From Glandiceps talaboti (Eukaryota > Hemichordata > Enteropneusta > Spengelidae): a stretch of 64,000 nucleotides of DNA. Both the position numbers and the translations under genes were made by a program. The number at the start of each line of letters is the position of its first letter. The stretch's first letter is position 1. The stretch lies in assembly GCF_964340395.1 (NCBI RefSeq), contig NC_135553.1, forward strand, positions 25,661,449-25,725,448. The letters are read 5' to 3'. The notes under the pieces were generated by a model. The model was not told the origin of the DNA. It did not search any database and was given only the letters and a program-made list of their open reading frames with translations. This document shows positions 1-10,916 of the stretch, one piece after another.

Positions 1-572
1 GACTCTCCCAATCAGACACTTTCCACTCACAGAATCTCCCAATCAAACACTTTCCACTCAGACTCTCCCAATCAGACACTTTCCACTCACAGACTCTCCC
101 AATCAAACACTTTCCACTCAGACTCTCCCAATCAAACACTTTCCACTCACAGACTCTCCCAATCAAACACTTTCCACTCACAGACTCTCCCAATCAAACA
201 CTTTCCACTCACAGACTCTCCCAATCAGACACTTTCCACTCACAGACTCTCCCAATCAAACACTTTCCACTCACAGACTCTCCCAATCAAACACTTTCCA
301 CTCAGACTCTCCCAATCAAACACTTTCCACTCACAGAATCTCCCAATCAAACACTTTCCACTCAGAGACTCTCCCAATCAAACACTTTCCACTCAGACTC
401 TCCCAATCAGACACTTTCCACTCACAGAATCTCCCAATCAAACACTTTCCACTCACAGACTCTCCCAATCAAACACTTTCCACTCAGACTCTCCCAATCA
501 AACACTTCCTCTCACAGACTCTCCCAATCAAACACTTCCTCTCACAGACTCCCAATCAAACACTTTCCACTC
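1..572. repeat. 31-bp minisatellite array, cut by the left window edge
   Basis: About 19 head-to-tail copies of a ~31-bp unit with core GACTCTCCCAATCAAACACT followed by TTCCACTCACA. Variants are 29 bp (lacking a CA), AATCAGACAC for AATCAAACAC, and AGAATC for AGACTC. From about 500 the units shorten and decay (CACTTCCTCTCACAGAC), and single degenerate copies continue to about 680. The array runs past base 1, so its total length is unknown. No coding potential was seen. Confidence 0.95.
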
Positions 573-959
573 CGTCTGAAATCATCCAATATTAAACTCA
601 CAAACACTTCCTCTTACAGACACTGAAATTCTGTAATCAAACTCACAAACACTTGCACTCACAGACTCTGAAATCCTTTGATATCAAATTCAAAAACACA
701 TGAACTAACTTAACACACAGTGTAAAACATTCTCAAGAAAAATAAATAGCTTCTTCTACTACAATACAATGTACTATTACAGATTATTTGAATGAAATTG
801 TGTTGTACTTTGCTGCATTCAATAATAAAAAGTATGCAGTATTGGTGTACAGTCAAGTAATCTTATTATAACAGTGACATACAATACAAGCCCTACTAGT
901 AATAGTATGACAGAAACCCATCACATACGAGTACATGTATGGCATACTGGTGAAGGGAG

Positions 960-1063
960 GGGTATTTGAAGGAGTGCTTGCAGTGTTTTCTGCATTCATA
1001 CTTTCACATGCATAGCGAGTGAAAATGCAGCAGAAAACACTGCAAGCACTCCTGGAAATACCC
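960..1063. repeat. 104-nt near-perfect hairpin
   Basis: Two arms of about 34 bases (960-993 and 1030-1063) pair with about 2 mismatches. The arm core is GTGCTTGCAGTGTTTTCTGC, and its exact complement is on the other side. Inside the loop a second short stem forms (TTTCAC / GTGAAA). This is either a small fold-back transposon remnant or a hairpin RNA precursor. The stem is more perfect than is usual for an animal pre-miRNA, so the transposon reading is favoured. Confidence 0.75.
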
Positions 1064-1897
1064 AAGTACCAACACTGGCACACATGCGGCATGGGCTGTT
1101 ATTATTACATATGTTTATCCAAAACAACAAATTTCCATAAAAATGATACTATGCAAGGAATAATGCCATCATTTGCATACAGGTAAGCTATAATGTGTTT
1201 GGTACTGCACTGCAGTGCAAATACCACTAGTGTGCACCAGTGTAAGTAATCTCAAGTACACATGTCATAATTAGATTATTTCTAACACAACATCTCCCCA
1301 TTCCCCCCCCCCCCACACACTTGTTGGTATATTGAAAAAAATTGCCAAGTTAAAAAAAAATGAAATAAATTATAGATTAACTATTTTATTTGGCTATGGC
1401 AAAAATGCTCAATAATGGAAGAAAACATGAATTGGAAGTATTTAAATAATGCATTACACATGGAAGACAACTGATTAAGACAATAATTCCAATTTTTGAT
1501 CATCATAATGTTACTTCAAATATTGTGAAGAAATCAGTTAATTTTGATATTAGGCTATTTCATAGATATACTGTATACATGTTTTGTTTGATCAGATACT
1601 GAGGATATAAGTCTCTGTAGTTTGGCAGTATATAGTTAAATAATTGGCATGATGATTAAACCCAGTATCTTACAAACAAGTTTCACTCTGAGTGAGTATG
1701 GGTGATTACAAAGTGATGCATATATTACATGCACTATATCACCTTTGTATAAGGTCTGTGTAAGATCAACTGGTGCATGGTAAGGAAATGACTATGCACA
1801 TACAGGCATGCACACACACAAACATACATACATGTACATGCATCCACATGCATGCATGGATTGATGGAAATGCAAACATACATATTACATGAATACA

Positions 1898-1992
1898 CGC
1901 ATGCACTCACACACACACCCCCACCCCCCCACACACACAGACAGACAGACAGACAGACACACACACACACAGACACACAGACACACACACTC
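1898..1992. repeat. CA / CAGA microsatellite
   Basis: Mixed simple repeat of CACA, CCCCAC and CAGACAGACAGA. The long ORFs here on both strands (Thr/His-rich on plus, Cys/Val-rich on minus) are products of the simple repeat, not genes. Confidence 0.9.
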
Positions 1993-2507
1993 ATACCCAA
2001 ATGGAGCATGCCCATTCAAAGCCCTCTATGCCCATGGGCTAATAAACCATGGTACACATGGCACATTGTCTTCTTACACAGTCTCAGCATGCATGTTTTG
2101 CTGGGACACACAGGAAGTGTAGAATCAGTTGAATCGTCATTACAAATTGGATTATTTTTTACACTATATGATATATTAAAGAAAAGTGACAAAAGGTATA
2201 AAAAAAAATACATGTAAAAGAAATACATTTTTTCTGAAAATATTATAATTCATAATATTGCTATCAAAATATAATTTGATTTCTTAAATTATTAAAAGTG
2301 AAAAGGACATGACAGTTGAATCAATATGACTCAATACTGATAAACTCATTCATTGATGCTTTCAGCTATAACATAAAAAAATAAGATTACATATTTGTTA
2401 CTGTTTTAACAAACTGTTCTATTATTTGTTCCTTTCAATGATGTCCTGTTCACTGAATGCCAGCTTGTAAAGGTTGTTTTAAGAGAGCTAAATATTTGCA
2501 TTGCTAC

Positions 2508-2870
2508 CTGCCTGTAGTCGTGAAGGACTAACACTATGCTATTTCAGCTATCCTAACTGACATTTTGATTTTTTGAATTTCTGCTTGTCCTTGAAGGATG
2601 AGTGAAAATAAAATAAAATAAAAATGTCAGTTAGGATTGCTACAATAGTGTAGACCGTGTTAGTCCTTCAAGTCTACATGTAGGCTACAGTTAAGAGAGC
2701 TGAAATAGTGTAGTAGTGTTAGTCCTTCAAGTCTACAGGTAAGCTACAGTTAGGATAGCTGAAATACTGTAGTAGTGTTAGTCCTTCAAGTCTACAGGTA
2801 CGCTACAGTTAAGAGAGCTGAAATAGTGTAGAAGTGTTAGTCCTTCAAGTCCACATGTAGACTACCTACA
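2508..2870. repeat. Fold-back repeat followed by a 59-bp tandem repeat
   Basis: At about 2508-2575 a sequence containing GAAGGACTAACACTA and CTATCCTAACTGACATTTT is followed, after a short spacer with AAAATAAAATAAAA, by its inverted copy (AAAATGTCAGTTAGGA and TGTTAGTCCTTCAAG) from about 2622. The right arm is then repeated in tandem about three and a half times to 2870, with a 59-bp period and core AGTCCTTCAAGTCTACA. This looks like a palindromic MITE with one amplified arm. Confidence 0.75.
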
Positions 2871-3586
2871 CTCCTTAAACTTGCTAGTCACAATGTTTCA
2901 GTGTTTGTCAAAAAAGACTCAACGGTCAACAAAATGCATAAAACATTTTTTCAATCTGATATATTTTGCATATTTTTTCATGTTTTTTGTCAAATCCACT
3001 GTCCATCATAACAGGTGTAATAAATGTACCATAACATGAAATAAATTGGTGCTATGTAACACTCCTATTCACTTGTACACAAACACAAATACTGATCAGC
3101 TATAGTTTGATTATTAATAGTATACAACCTAATATACAAATTCTTTCAATATCAATACTCTATATGGTCAAAAAATACAACCTGTGAACATTGATACATA
3201 TAGTATAGTTGCACTAGATGATTCAGGTTTAGTGAAAATGTTTTGACATGTGTTGACAATTTGCAGTAAACAAAGTATGGCAGACAGATGACTAATAACG
3301 TTTCTACAGGTCTACACTGTAACATAGTCATTGGTGGTGAACCTGTGGAGTTTAATTTGACACATGTGAAAAAGCACCACACTAGTACAACAGAGGCACA
3401 TTTGATTTGCACAATCATGCTTTTGATGAATCCGTAAACAAGGTTGTAAACAAAATGCTCAATCACAATCATGATTACTTACATGTAAACATTTCAAAAA
3501 GTTTCACACACTTTCTATAAATTAAATGATTTTACATCATCAAAATGATTACAATGATAACAAATCACCAGTCTGACTGAACACAA

Positions 3587-3592
3587 TTTATT
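3587..3592 (-). terminator. Candidate ANKRD40 polyadenylation signal
   Basis: AATAAA on the minus strand, about 260 bp past the ANKRD40 stop codon. It is the first canonical hexamer I found downstream. This is inference from position and motif only. Confidence 0.45.
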
Positions 3593-3853
3593 TACATCAT
3601 GTTTTCCATCATTTCTAACTTGCTGTCAGTCACACATGCACGGTCTCTCCCAATGATATTATGTTGTCTGCCATCTTATAATCACGTCAATCATGGTTGA
3701 AGGCATGATTACTGTGCTTACCAATCATGATTGTGATGATTGTGATTGGTACTTATCACACATGAAATCACGATTGCGGTTGATAAATTATGATTGTGCA
3801 AATTGAATGCACCACAGCTCTCAAACTAAAGTAGTTGTGGTGACCTTCAGCCC

Positions 3854-6800
3854 TTAATACACTAGTCTACTTTTTGTATCCAACATGGATGAGGTTGGAC
3901 CATTGTATGTGGTACCAGGACCTTTGGCCATTTTCCTCTCTAATACAAGTTCCAGTTCCTGGAAGTCATGCAAACGTAAGACATCTTTATCTTTGCGGAC
4001 AATTGTGTTTGGCATCTTGCGAATTTTAAGAACAGCATCAGCGTTGATGCGTAATTCTTTGGCACACGTTTCCAGGAGATTTTTGTATGTAAGCTGGCAA
4101 TACTCTAGTTCAACCTCAATGTAATCTGTTTCCAATGCATTTGCCAATCGTACTTTCAAAACCAATTCTGAGGAAAACAAAAATTGAAAATGTCACAACA
4201 AATTATCTGACAAAGTTTATTCAGCAACCAACATGTAAATATCAGCATCCTATTACCTAGAGAGTAATCATGACATGCTTTCAATAATGGTACATGTATT
4301 ACTAATCTAAGTAAGTCTTTATGTAATTTAAACCTACAATGACAAGAGTGAAACTAATCTAAGACTTGAAAGTTTGAATGCAGTTCAAATCTATAAATCA
4401 ATACAAGCAACATTTGAAGTTACATAAATTGTATGTACAGTATATTTCATATTATTCTTGGAACAAACAAATTTGTATTTGACAGCCTATTGCACTGTTG
4501 CTTGATGAAATTACATTTTGCTGGGATTCTAGGGTCTATGATCCCACTGCTGACTATTGTCAATGAAAATTGAATACAATACTTCTGACTAAGACTATAT
4601 GCCTCACAGCTGTGAAAATTTAACCTCTTAGGGTACAATGTTCCTCTGGCACCAATTTCCCTGAAAACCAAAGTTGTTCAAATCTTGTCAAACTTTTGCC
4701 AAATGAAAGCTTGTTTCCCAGTACTTTTGAAATAGTAATTGAAATATGGTGGTTTAATGTCTTGTTTTCAAGGAAATCAACAATCTATTATTTGCCACAG
4801 AGTTAGTACTGTAACATTATTTGGCTGCCATATTACATTCTAAAAAAGGCTTTATTTTGATATCATTTTGTCCTCTATTTCAACAACTGACTTTTATCTT
4901 GATTTTAACTGAGAATGGGCTTGAGTTTTCCTGACAAAAGTAATAGCAGCAGTTTAACATTTTGTTTCTAAGGCATAATCTATCTTAATAGCAAAAGTTT
5001 CATAGTTGGTGTTATTCTTACCATTGCTTACAGGGCGACTTGAATGTGGTGGTGCAGAATTGAACATTTCATTCACATGGTTCATCTGTGGTTTCCAGTT
5101 GCCAGCTGAGTCAGTGTTGTAAGGAAACGGTGGATATTTCAAATAAGATGGCATAATTGGGAGACTGTCTTCTCTATTTACAGGGCTATCATCACCACCC
5201 GCATTACCTGACAAAAATAGACAAAATTGGTGTCATTTAAGTATTTCAACAAAAATACTGCCATTGGCACACCAGCACAACTTTGTTGTTTACTTGTTAT
5301 TAGTGTGGGTCTCACGAACACACGTAGATGTCATGTACCATAGTGAATTGTCTTTACTAGTAATCACTAGTCTGCAAAGGTTAGAATTAGTAATTACAAT
5401 GCACTTGGTAGTGACATCGTCCCTCAGGTTGTTATGCAAGTGTTGAAATTTGGAAGCTCATTCACTCGACAACCCCTCATTATATCACCTTGGCAGTAAA
5501 TTTAGAACTCATGATAGTATCCACTCATACATGTATGTTGATACTTTATAATGCATGTGTTTGTTTTGACTATTGTTTCCTCTGTATGTGTGTTCCACAA
5601 AGACTATTCTGTTAGCCAAGAGACTAAACTAACTGAATTGACAATGTTATTTGCCTATGACAGGGCATATATCAGCATTGATCATCACAAGCCAAGTACA
5701 TGTATCTGGTACACTGTATTCTACTAACTCTCACAGATTCAGCTTTACCTGTGAAACTTAATGTTTGTGTGACAGCTGTTACAAATAGTTTGTTTGCCAC
5801 TGTCATCTGAATCAAAACTGACAAAGATAAAATCCTTTCAATAGCTATTTTGAATCAATTTCTCTGTTTATATTTGTCTTGTAGCTCCATTCAGTGTTCA
5901 TACAATGTACAGAATTATGCATGTATAATACATAATTGTAAAATTTCAATTTGACCAAAATATTTCTTTTTCAACCATCTGTCTCATGTTGATTTAAGTT
6001 ATGTTCACTTTTACTGAATAAACATTTGTTTTTTGTCTAAATATCATTTATTGGATCACCCATCATCATTATACATATTTTGTTTTGTATTTATATAAAC
6101 CAAATTATATCTTTCCTATTCCTTACACTGTTACAATACAGTACTTCTTTACTAATGATAGGACTGTGAATACTGATACGTTAGCATTACAGAACAGGAT
6201 GACTTAATAAATCTAATATTCTACAATGGTACTCACCTCCCAGAAGTTCCTGTATTTGTTGGTTGGTTGTCAGATGTACAGCTTTTTCTCCTTTTTGAGT
6301 TTGTACATTTTTATCAGCCCCATGTTCCAATAAATATTTGGCTAGGTTAACATGGTCCCTCTTACATGCCCAATGAAGAGCAGTCCTACAAAATAGACCA
6401 CAGACCACATTATTAGAGACTAAGTATCTCAATCACATAAGTTCATAACAAAGACTCAAACTTCTTCAGTGTTTTTGCTATGGGCTCCGGGGCTGGGAAC
6501 CCTGGTAATAGGAAGGGGGTAAATCTGATAAAACTGGCATAGTTTCCCAGACATTATACTATAATATTGGCTGCGAACCCTGGTAATAGGAAGGGGGTAA
6601 ATCTGGTAAAACTGGCATAGTTTCCCAGACATTATACCATAATATTGGCTGGGAACCCTGGTAATAGGAAGGGGGTAAATCTGATAAAACTGGCATAGTT
6701 TCCCAGACATTATACCATAATATTGGCTGGGAACCCTGGTAATAGGAAGGGGGTAAATCTGATAAAACTGGCATAGTTTCCCGGACATTATACCATAATA

Positions 6801-9800
6801 TTGGTAGGGAACCCCAGTAAAATGATAAGGGAACAGAGGTAGATTTTACCTACCGCCTGTAACAAAAGATGCACATTATTAAGTGCATACGTGTACACCT
6901 CAAACTATAAGAAAATCACAAAAAAGCACCCTCTATATAGTATGAGAATTTTCTCCAAACCTTTCCTTTCTATGTACAGTCAGATAAAATGAAAATAGTC
7001 ACCATGCCAAAGATTATCCCTTCTCAGTCTCTGAATGTGAAATAATTCTAAGGACACTGAATATTTGCCTACTATTAGTACTAAGAAATATTTATATACA
7101 TGAGTCCGAGTGACTGTAGCCACTCCTCAGACTTCATTTACTTACTCTTATCAAACCAAAAACAATACAACAAATTATGCCGATGTCACTGAAGCAAATC
7201 TGACCAAATGAGAATACTCTAACCAGCAATGTTCCATGTACAAGTACTCATCACACTCACATAAGGGACAACTGTACAATGTCACACAAGTTCAATGAAC
7301 GAAACTCATTTATTTAGGCAAACACTCCCTCCCCCTCCCCCTCCCCTAAATGAACGTCACAAGCGTGACATTGACATGTTTACATATGATGTAAACCATG
7401 GTGAAAATTGAAACAGTCACACCTCTCAGGGACACAATATCACACAAGCTCAACAGGCGAACTTTGTTTAGGGGGGGAGGGGGTCTGGCATCAATGTGAT
7501 TGCTGAACTTTTTTTCACACTTCTATTAAACCAAGGGAAGTTTTGAAAACTTTCATATCTTCAATGATAATTTACTACTTAGATGTTAATAAGGTGATAA
7601 AAATTTACTTTTAATGGGAGTTATACTTATGGTAGTATTTTGATATCTTTACCATAATCTCTGTAAACAGGTTCAGAAGGTTGGAACTTCATGTTTACCC
7701 ATCATGTTTTTTACACTGCATTGATTGTAGTGGTGTGCCGCTACAATTTTCATCATAGTTTACATCATATATAAACATGTGATGTTGCAATTGTGAATGC
7801 TCATTTATGGGGAGGGGAGGGGAGGGGAGGGGACATATTGTGCGACATATTGTGCGATTGTCCCTAAGATCGATACAATGTGAAGTCTTTGTACACAATA
7901 TAAACACATTAATACACTAACCGAAAACCCAGCCCTGTATATCACATTAGCAATAAATTTTGTAATATTTATCAACATCTCTAAACAATATGTGTTTCTT
8001 TACAACATTTTGATGTACGTATGTTGTGTCCATGATTATAATTTGATGAGATTCAAACAAAGCAGTAATAAAAATGTGTGTACATGTGTTCCACATAGCA
8101 TTTGGGTGTCTTTTATTATACATGTACTTGTTTCTTTATGATTGTTTGTTGCAAATAATAGCAATAAAACAGGTGGAATCTTAGCAACTAACCACAAACT
8201 GTTATCAATGAAGGCATGAAAGTGTGAAAATGAAGTTCAGCAATCCCTCCCCCTCCCCAAGCGAATGAACTTCTTTATTGAATACTTGTATTGTGTGATC
8301 GTCCCTCAATGCATGATTATTGTGGACTTTTGAAGAAATCCATCTGATATTGTTCCTCTAGTCATCAACAACTCAGAGGTTGAAATACATGTAGTGCAGT
8401 ATTTTTAAGTTTCTCAGTGTTTACATCTCAGCCGATCTGAAATGGGAAATCAATACTGATCATATTGTAAAGCACAGCAAAGACTGTTTTTCTTAAGACG
8501 AATGAGACGCTTCCAATTTCCATGTCACCCAGGGACTGTTGGTCAAGTTCTATCGAACGGTGAGTGAAAGTGTCAATCATCGTTTGGTGGGGCAATGCCA
8601 CGGCCGATGACCGGAAATGCCTCAATCGAATCGTTAGCACTGCCAGTAGCATCATTGGGTGCCAACTTCCTTTTCTTATTAAATGAGTAGTACAACGCTA
8701 AAGTAAAGAAAAGAGCTCAGTCAATTGTAAAAGACGATTTCCATCCAGCACGTAATTTATTTACTCCAAATTATGCACTCAGGAGAGAGGTACCAAACAT
8801 CAAATCAGGTTCTAATTGCCCATTGTTTAGCTTTTACCCAACTGCAGTCCGCACTCTTAATGAATTAATTTAACTTCTGTGTTAACGCATCAATCTCGTA
8901 TTAGGAGTCATCTACAGAATACTATTTTAAAAATTTGTAAATTTTTCATTACATGCAAAATCAATGCACATTTCATTATATATGTACCAGTATATATATA
9001 TAACGGTTATTGGTATCATTCAGGTTTGCATGTACCCTGTTCCCAGTATTTTGGTTTGTGTGCCAAGATAGAAAGTCATCTTCCCCCTTATTTTTATTGT
9101 ACTTGAATCTTAGCTTGCATGCTACATTTGTATGACTTTATATCGGTTAGTGTTACATCTTAGTAGTTCAGCTTGCCTGCTGAACGGTATCATTCAATTG
9201 TGGTGTCCAGGTTTGAGTGCCTGGACTCCGTAGTAGACAACAGCCCTGACTTGCGTGTCACTGCCGCTCACCGGGTCAGTGTGAATTTAATCCCCATGAT
9301 GGACACATGAGCAGACGAAGCATCACAGTGTGTTGGGTTGACAAAAACTATCCCCTATCTCAGGCCATGCTCTGATAACTATGTTTTCTCAAACAATGTC
9401 CTTCTGTCATTCAATGTTAAAAGTTTAAAGTTTAAAGTTTATTTATTTTCTAAAGCGCCTTTTCTATTTATTTTTTTAATATTCAAAAGCGCTGTACATA
9501 CAATACATTTAAAAGTATGGTAAAATAATATAATAAAGCTAAAAACAACAAATTGGTTACAATAATTACAAAAATGACTACTTAGTAAAAGACACGTGGT
9601 AATACATCAATACAGTTTATAATATTGTTTAGATGTGTTTTAAGTTCACCTTTAAAAAGTTCAATGTCAGTGATCAGCTTTAGTTCTCCAGGAATTGAGT
9701 TCCAATTAGCTTTGGTCCACAAATGGTAAGCACTCTGTCATTTAGTGTATGTATAATGATCAGCACTCATAAGACAGATCAGACTATCATAGCTTTGTTC

Positions 9801-10119
9801 AAATCATGGCGGTATAAGGGGAGATATCCCCTAATACATCAATGTTCAAACATACATGTTGATAGTGCGAGAGCTGCATGTGGTGATCTCCAAGTGTCAT
9901 TTGTCACAACACTGGCAAAGTACAATCATTTACAAAACCTATTGATCTACCCCATGTGAAATACATATCAAACAAATTCAAGCAAACACTTAAAATACTT
10001 CAATTATTTAAATTTGTTCCGTCCTTTTCTGACACAGTACAATGTTAGCTAGACTGTCTCTAAAAAATTGCAACCCCTCCCCATAAATCTAACTACACAC
10101 ACACACGCACGCGCGCGCA

Positions 10120-10187
<68 letters not shown>

Positions 10188-10534
10188 TACATACACACAT
10201 ATACACATAAAAACGTTTATGTTTGTATGTGTATATGTGTCCATGATTAACGAGTGTAAAGGTGTAAATGTTATTTTTTATCATCTATACAGAATACATA
10301 ATACATTTCCGGCATTTTGTGAATGCATCCATTCAGGACACACTTTACTTTACAAGTTACACGTGTAAATTGTTGCAGGGCGGCAACTTTTTTTTGATAA
10401 TTCGTTTTAGAGGCCATTTCTACTTACCAACCGTTCATCTGATGTTGGGAGTTAATGTTAACACCCATTTCTACTAATTTTTTGACTCCATCTTCGTTCC
10501 CCAAGCACGCAAACTCACGTAAATTTTCTTCCAT
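3854..10534 (-). CDS. ANKRD40: ANKRD40, ankyrin repeat domain-containing protein 40
   Basis: Four coding exons on the minus strand: 10428-10534, 6237-6385, 5022-5207 and 3854-4167 (756 bp, 251 aa, stop TAA). All introns are GT-AG and all phases join cleanly, for example a split Trp codon TG|G between exons 1 and 2. Residues 1-86 hold the ankyrin repeats, with TALHWACKRDHVNLAKYLLE and HGADKNVQTQKGE. Residues 87-147 are a linker rich in Pro, Ser and Asn. Residues 148-251 form the conserved C-terminal domain, with LKVRLANALETDYIEVELE, KIRKMPNTIVRKDKDVLRL and DFQELELVLE. Both ends match the human ANKRD40 family; the linker is much shorter (human protein about 368 aa). The start MEENLREFACLGNEDGVKKL matches the human N-terminal ankyrin region, and the ATG is the only one in frame in that exon. 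The molecular function of the family is not well defined; ankyrin repeats usually bind other proteins. It lies head to head with LUC7L3. Intron 1 (6386-10427) holds a MITE array and a LINE relic. Confidence 0.95.
6467..6874. mobile_element. MITE with an internally amplified 78-bp array
   Basis: Starts with CAGTGTTTTTGCTAT and contains four to five 78-bp units in tandem (6498, 6576, 6654, 6732, partial at 6810), each with GGGAACCCTGGTAATAGGAA and CTGGCATAGTTTCCC. It ends with GGTAGATTTTACCTAC. A single-copy relative lies at 16580-16743, where the inverted ends TTTGCTAAG / CTTAGCAAA are clear. Because 78 is a multiple of 3, reading frames stay open through the array; these ORFs are not genes. 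It lies in ANKRD40 intron 1, about 80 bp from exon 2. Confidence 0.7.
8520..8872 (+). mobile_element. Degraded non-LTR retrotransposon (LINE) 3' end
   Basis: Plus-strand translation with frameshifts reads like the extreme C-terminus of a LINE reverse-transcriptase polyprotein. The first block has QGLLVKFYRTVSESV, then IIVWWGNATADDRKCLNRIV and STASSIIGCQLP. The second block has RAQSIVKDDFHPARNLF, then NYALRREVPNIKSG and FSFYPTAVRTLNE. This pattern (..FYRTVIESVL..WWGN..RIV.TAS.IIG.., then RA..I..D..HP..N.F..LPSGRR.R.., then F.P.AVR.LN) is typical of CR1/RTE-like elements. At least two frameshifts and internal stops make it inactive. It is a 5'-truncated copy in ANKRD40 intron 1, opposite in sense to the gene. 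Clade assignment is an inference. Confidence 0.75.
10094..10192. repeat. (CA)n with (GCAC)n microsatellite
   Basis: ACACACAC with an internal GCGCGCACGCAC section and a CATACATACA tail, in ANKRD40 intron 1 about 240 bp from exon 1. The overlapping ORFs on both strands are repeat products. Confidence 0.95.
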
Positions 10535-10916
10535 CCTGTAGTGTGTTGAGCAGTTCGGCAGCAGATAACCTGTAGTACAGTGAGGTCATCGATAATAATG
10601 TTGCTCGAGAACGAGGCTGATATTACGACCGCCTGGCGTACAAAAAACTTGTTCAGTAATATATTCAGACTGCTGAATACGGAATTTTGCAGCGTTTGTG
10701 TTAAAATATATTTTTCCCCCGAAAGCTGAATCAAATAAAACAAGTGTATATTGTGCTATTTTTTCCGAGTGAAACGACTAAAATACGTATTTATCCGCCA
10801 TATAAAGGTGACGTTATTTTCCAACAATTTCATCACCATTCGCCTAGGTGGTTTATCACACAACGGGGGATTTTCCGAACAGATATTCTAGCGGCCAGTA
10901 GTAGCTACATGAAGAA
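10535..10916. promoter_or_regulatory. Shared divergent promoter region of ANKRD40 and LUC7L3
   Basis: 382 bp separate the two start codons, so both 5' UTRs and both core promoters must fit here unless upstream exons exist. Visible motifs are a TATA-like ATATAAAGG at about 10800-10808 on the plus strand, followed by a CRE/ATF-like TGACGTTA. The stretch from about 10530 to 10640 has several CpGs. Transcription start sites cannot be fixed from sequence. The compact head-to-head layout and the conserved neighbourhood in vertebrates support one bidirectional promoter. Confidence 0.65.

Larger units (their letters stand above)
573..3586. other. Intergenic DNA downstream of ANKRD40
   Basis: AT-rich sequence between the left minisatellite and the ANKRD40 poly(A) signal. 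It holds a near-perfect hairpin at 960-1063, a CA/CAGA microsatellite at about 1900-1990 and a fold-back plus tandem repeat at 2508-2870, each listed separately. No exon-like ORF with splice sites was found. Confidence 0.6.

Noticed and set aside
1-572. CRISPR-like regular repeats
   Set aside because: Units are adjoining copies without unique spacers, in a eukaryotic genome; it is a minisatellite.
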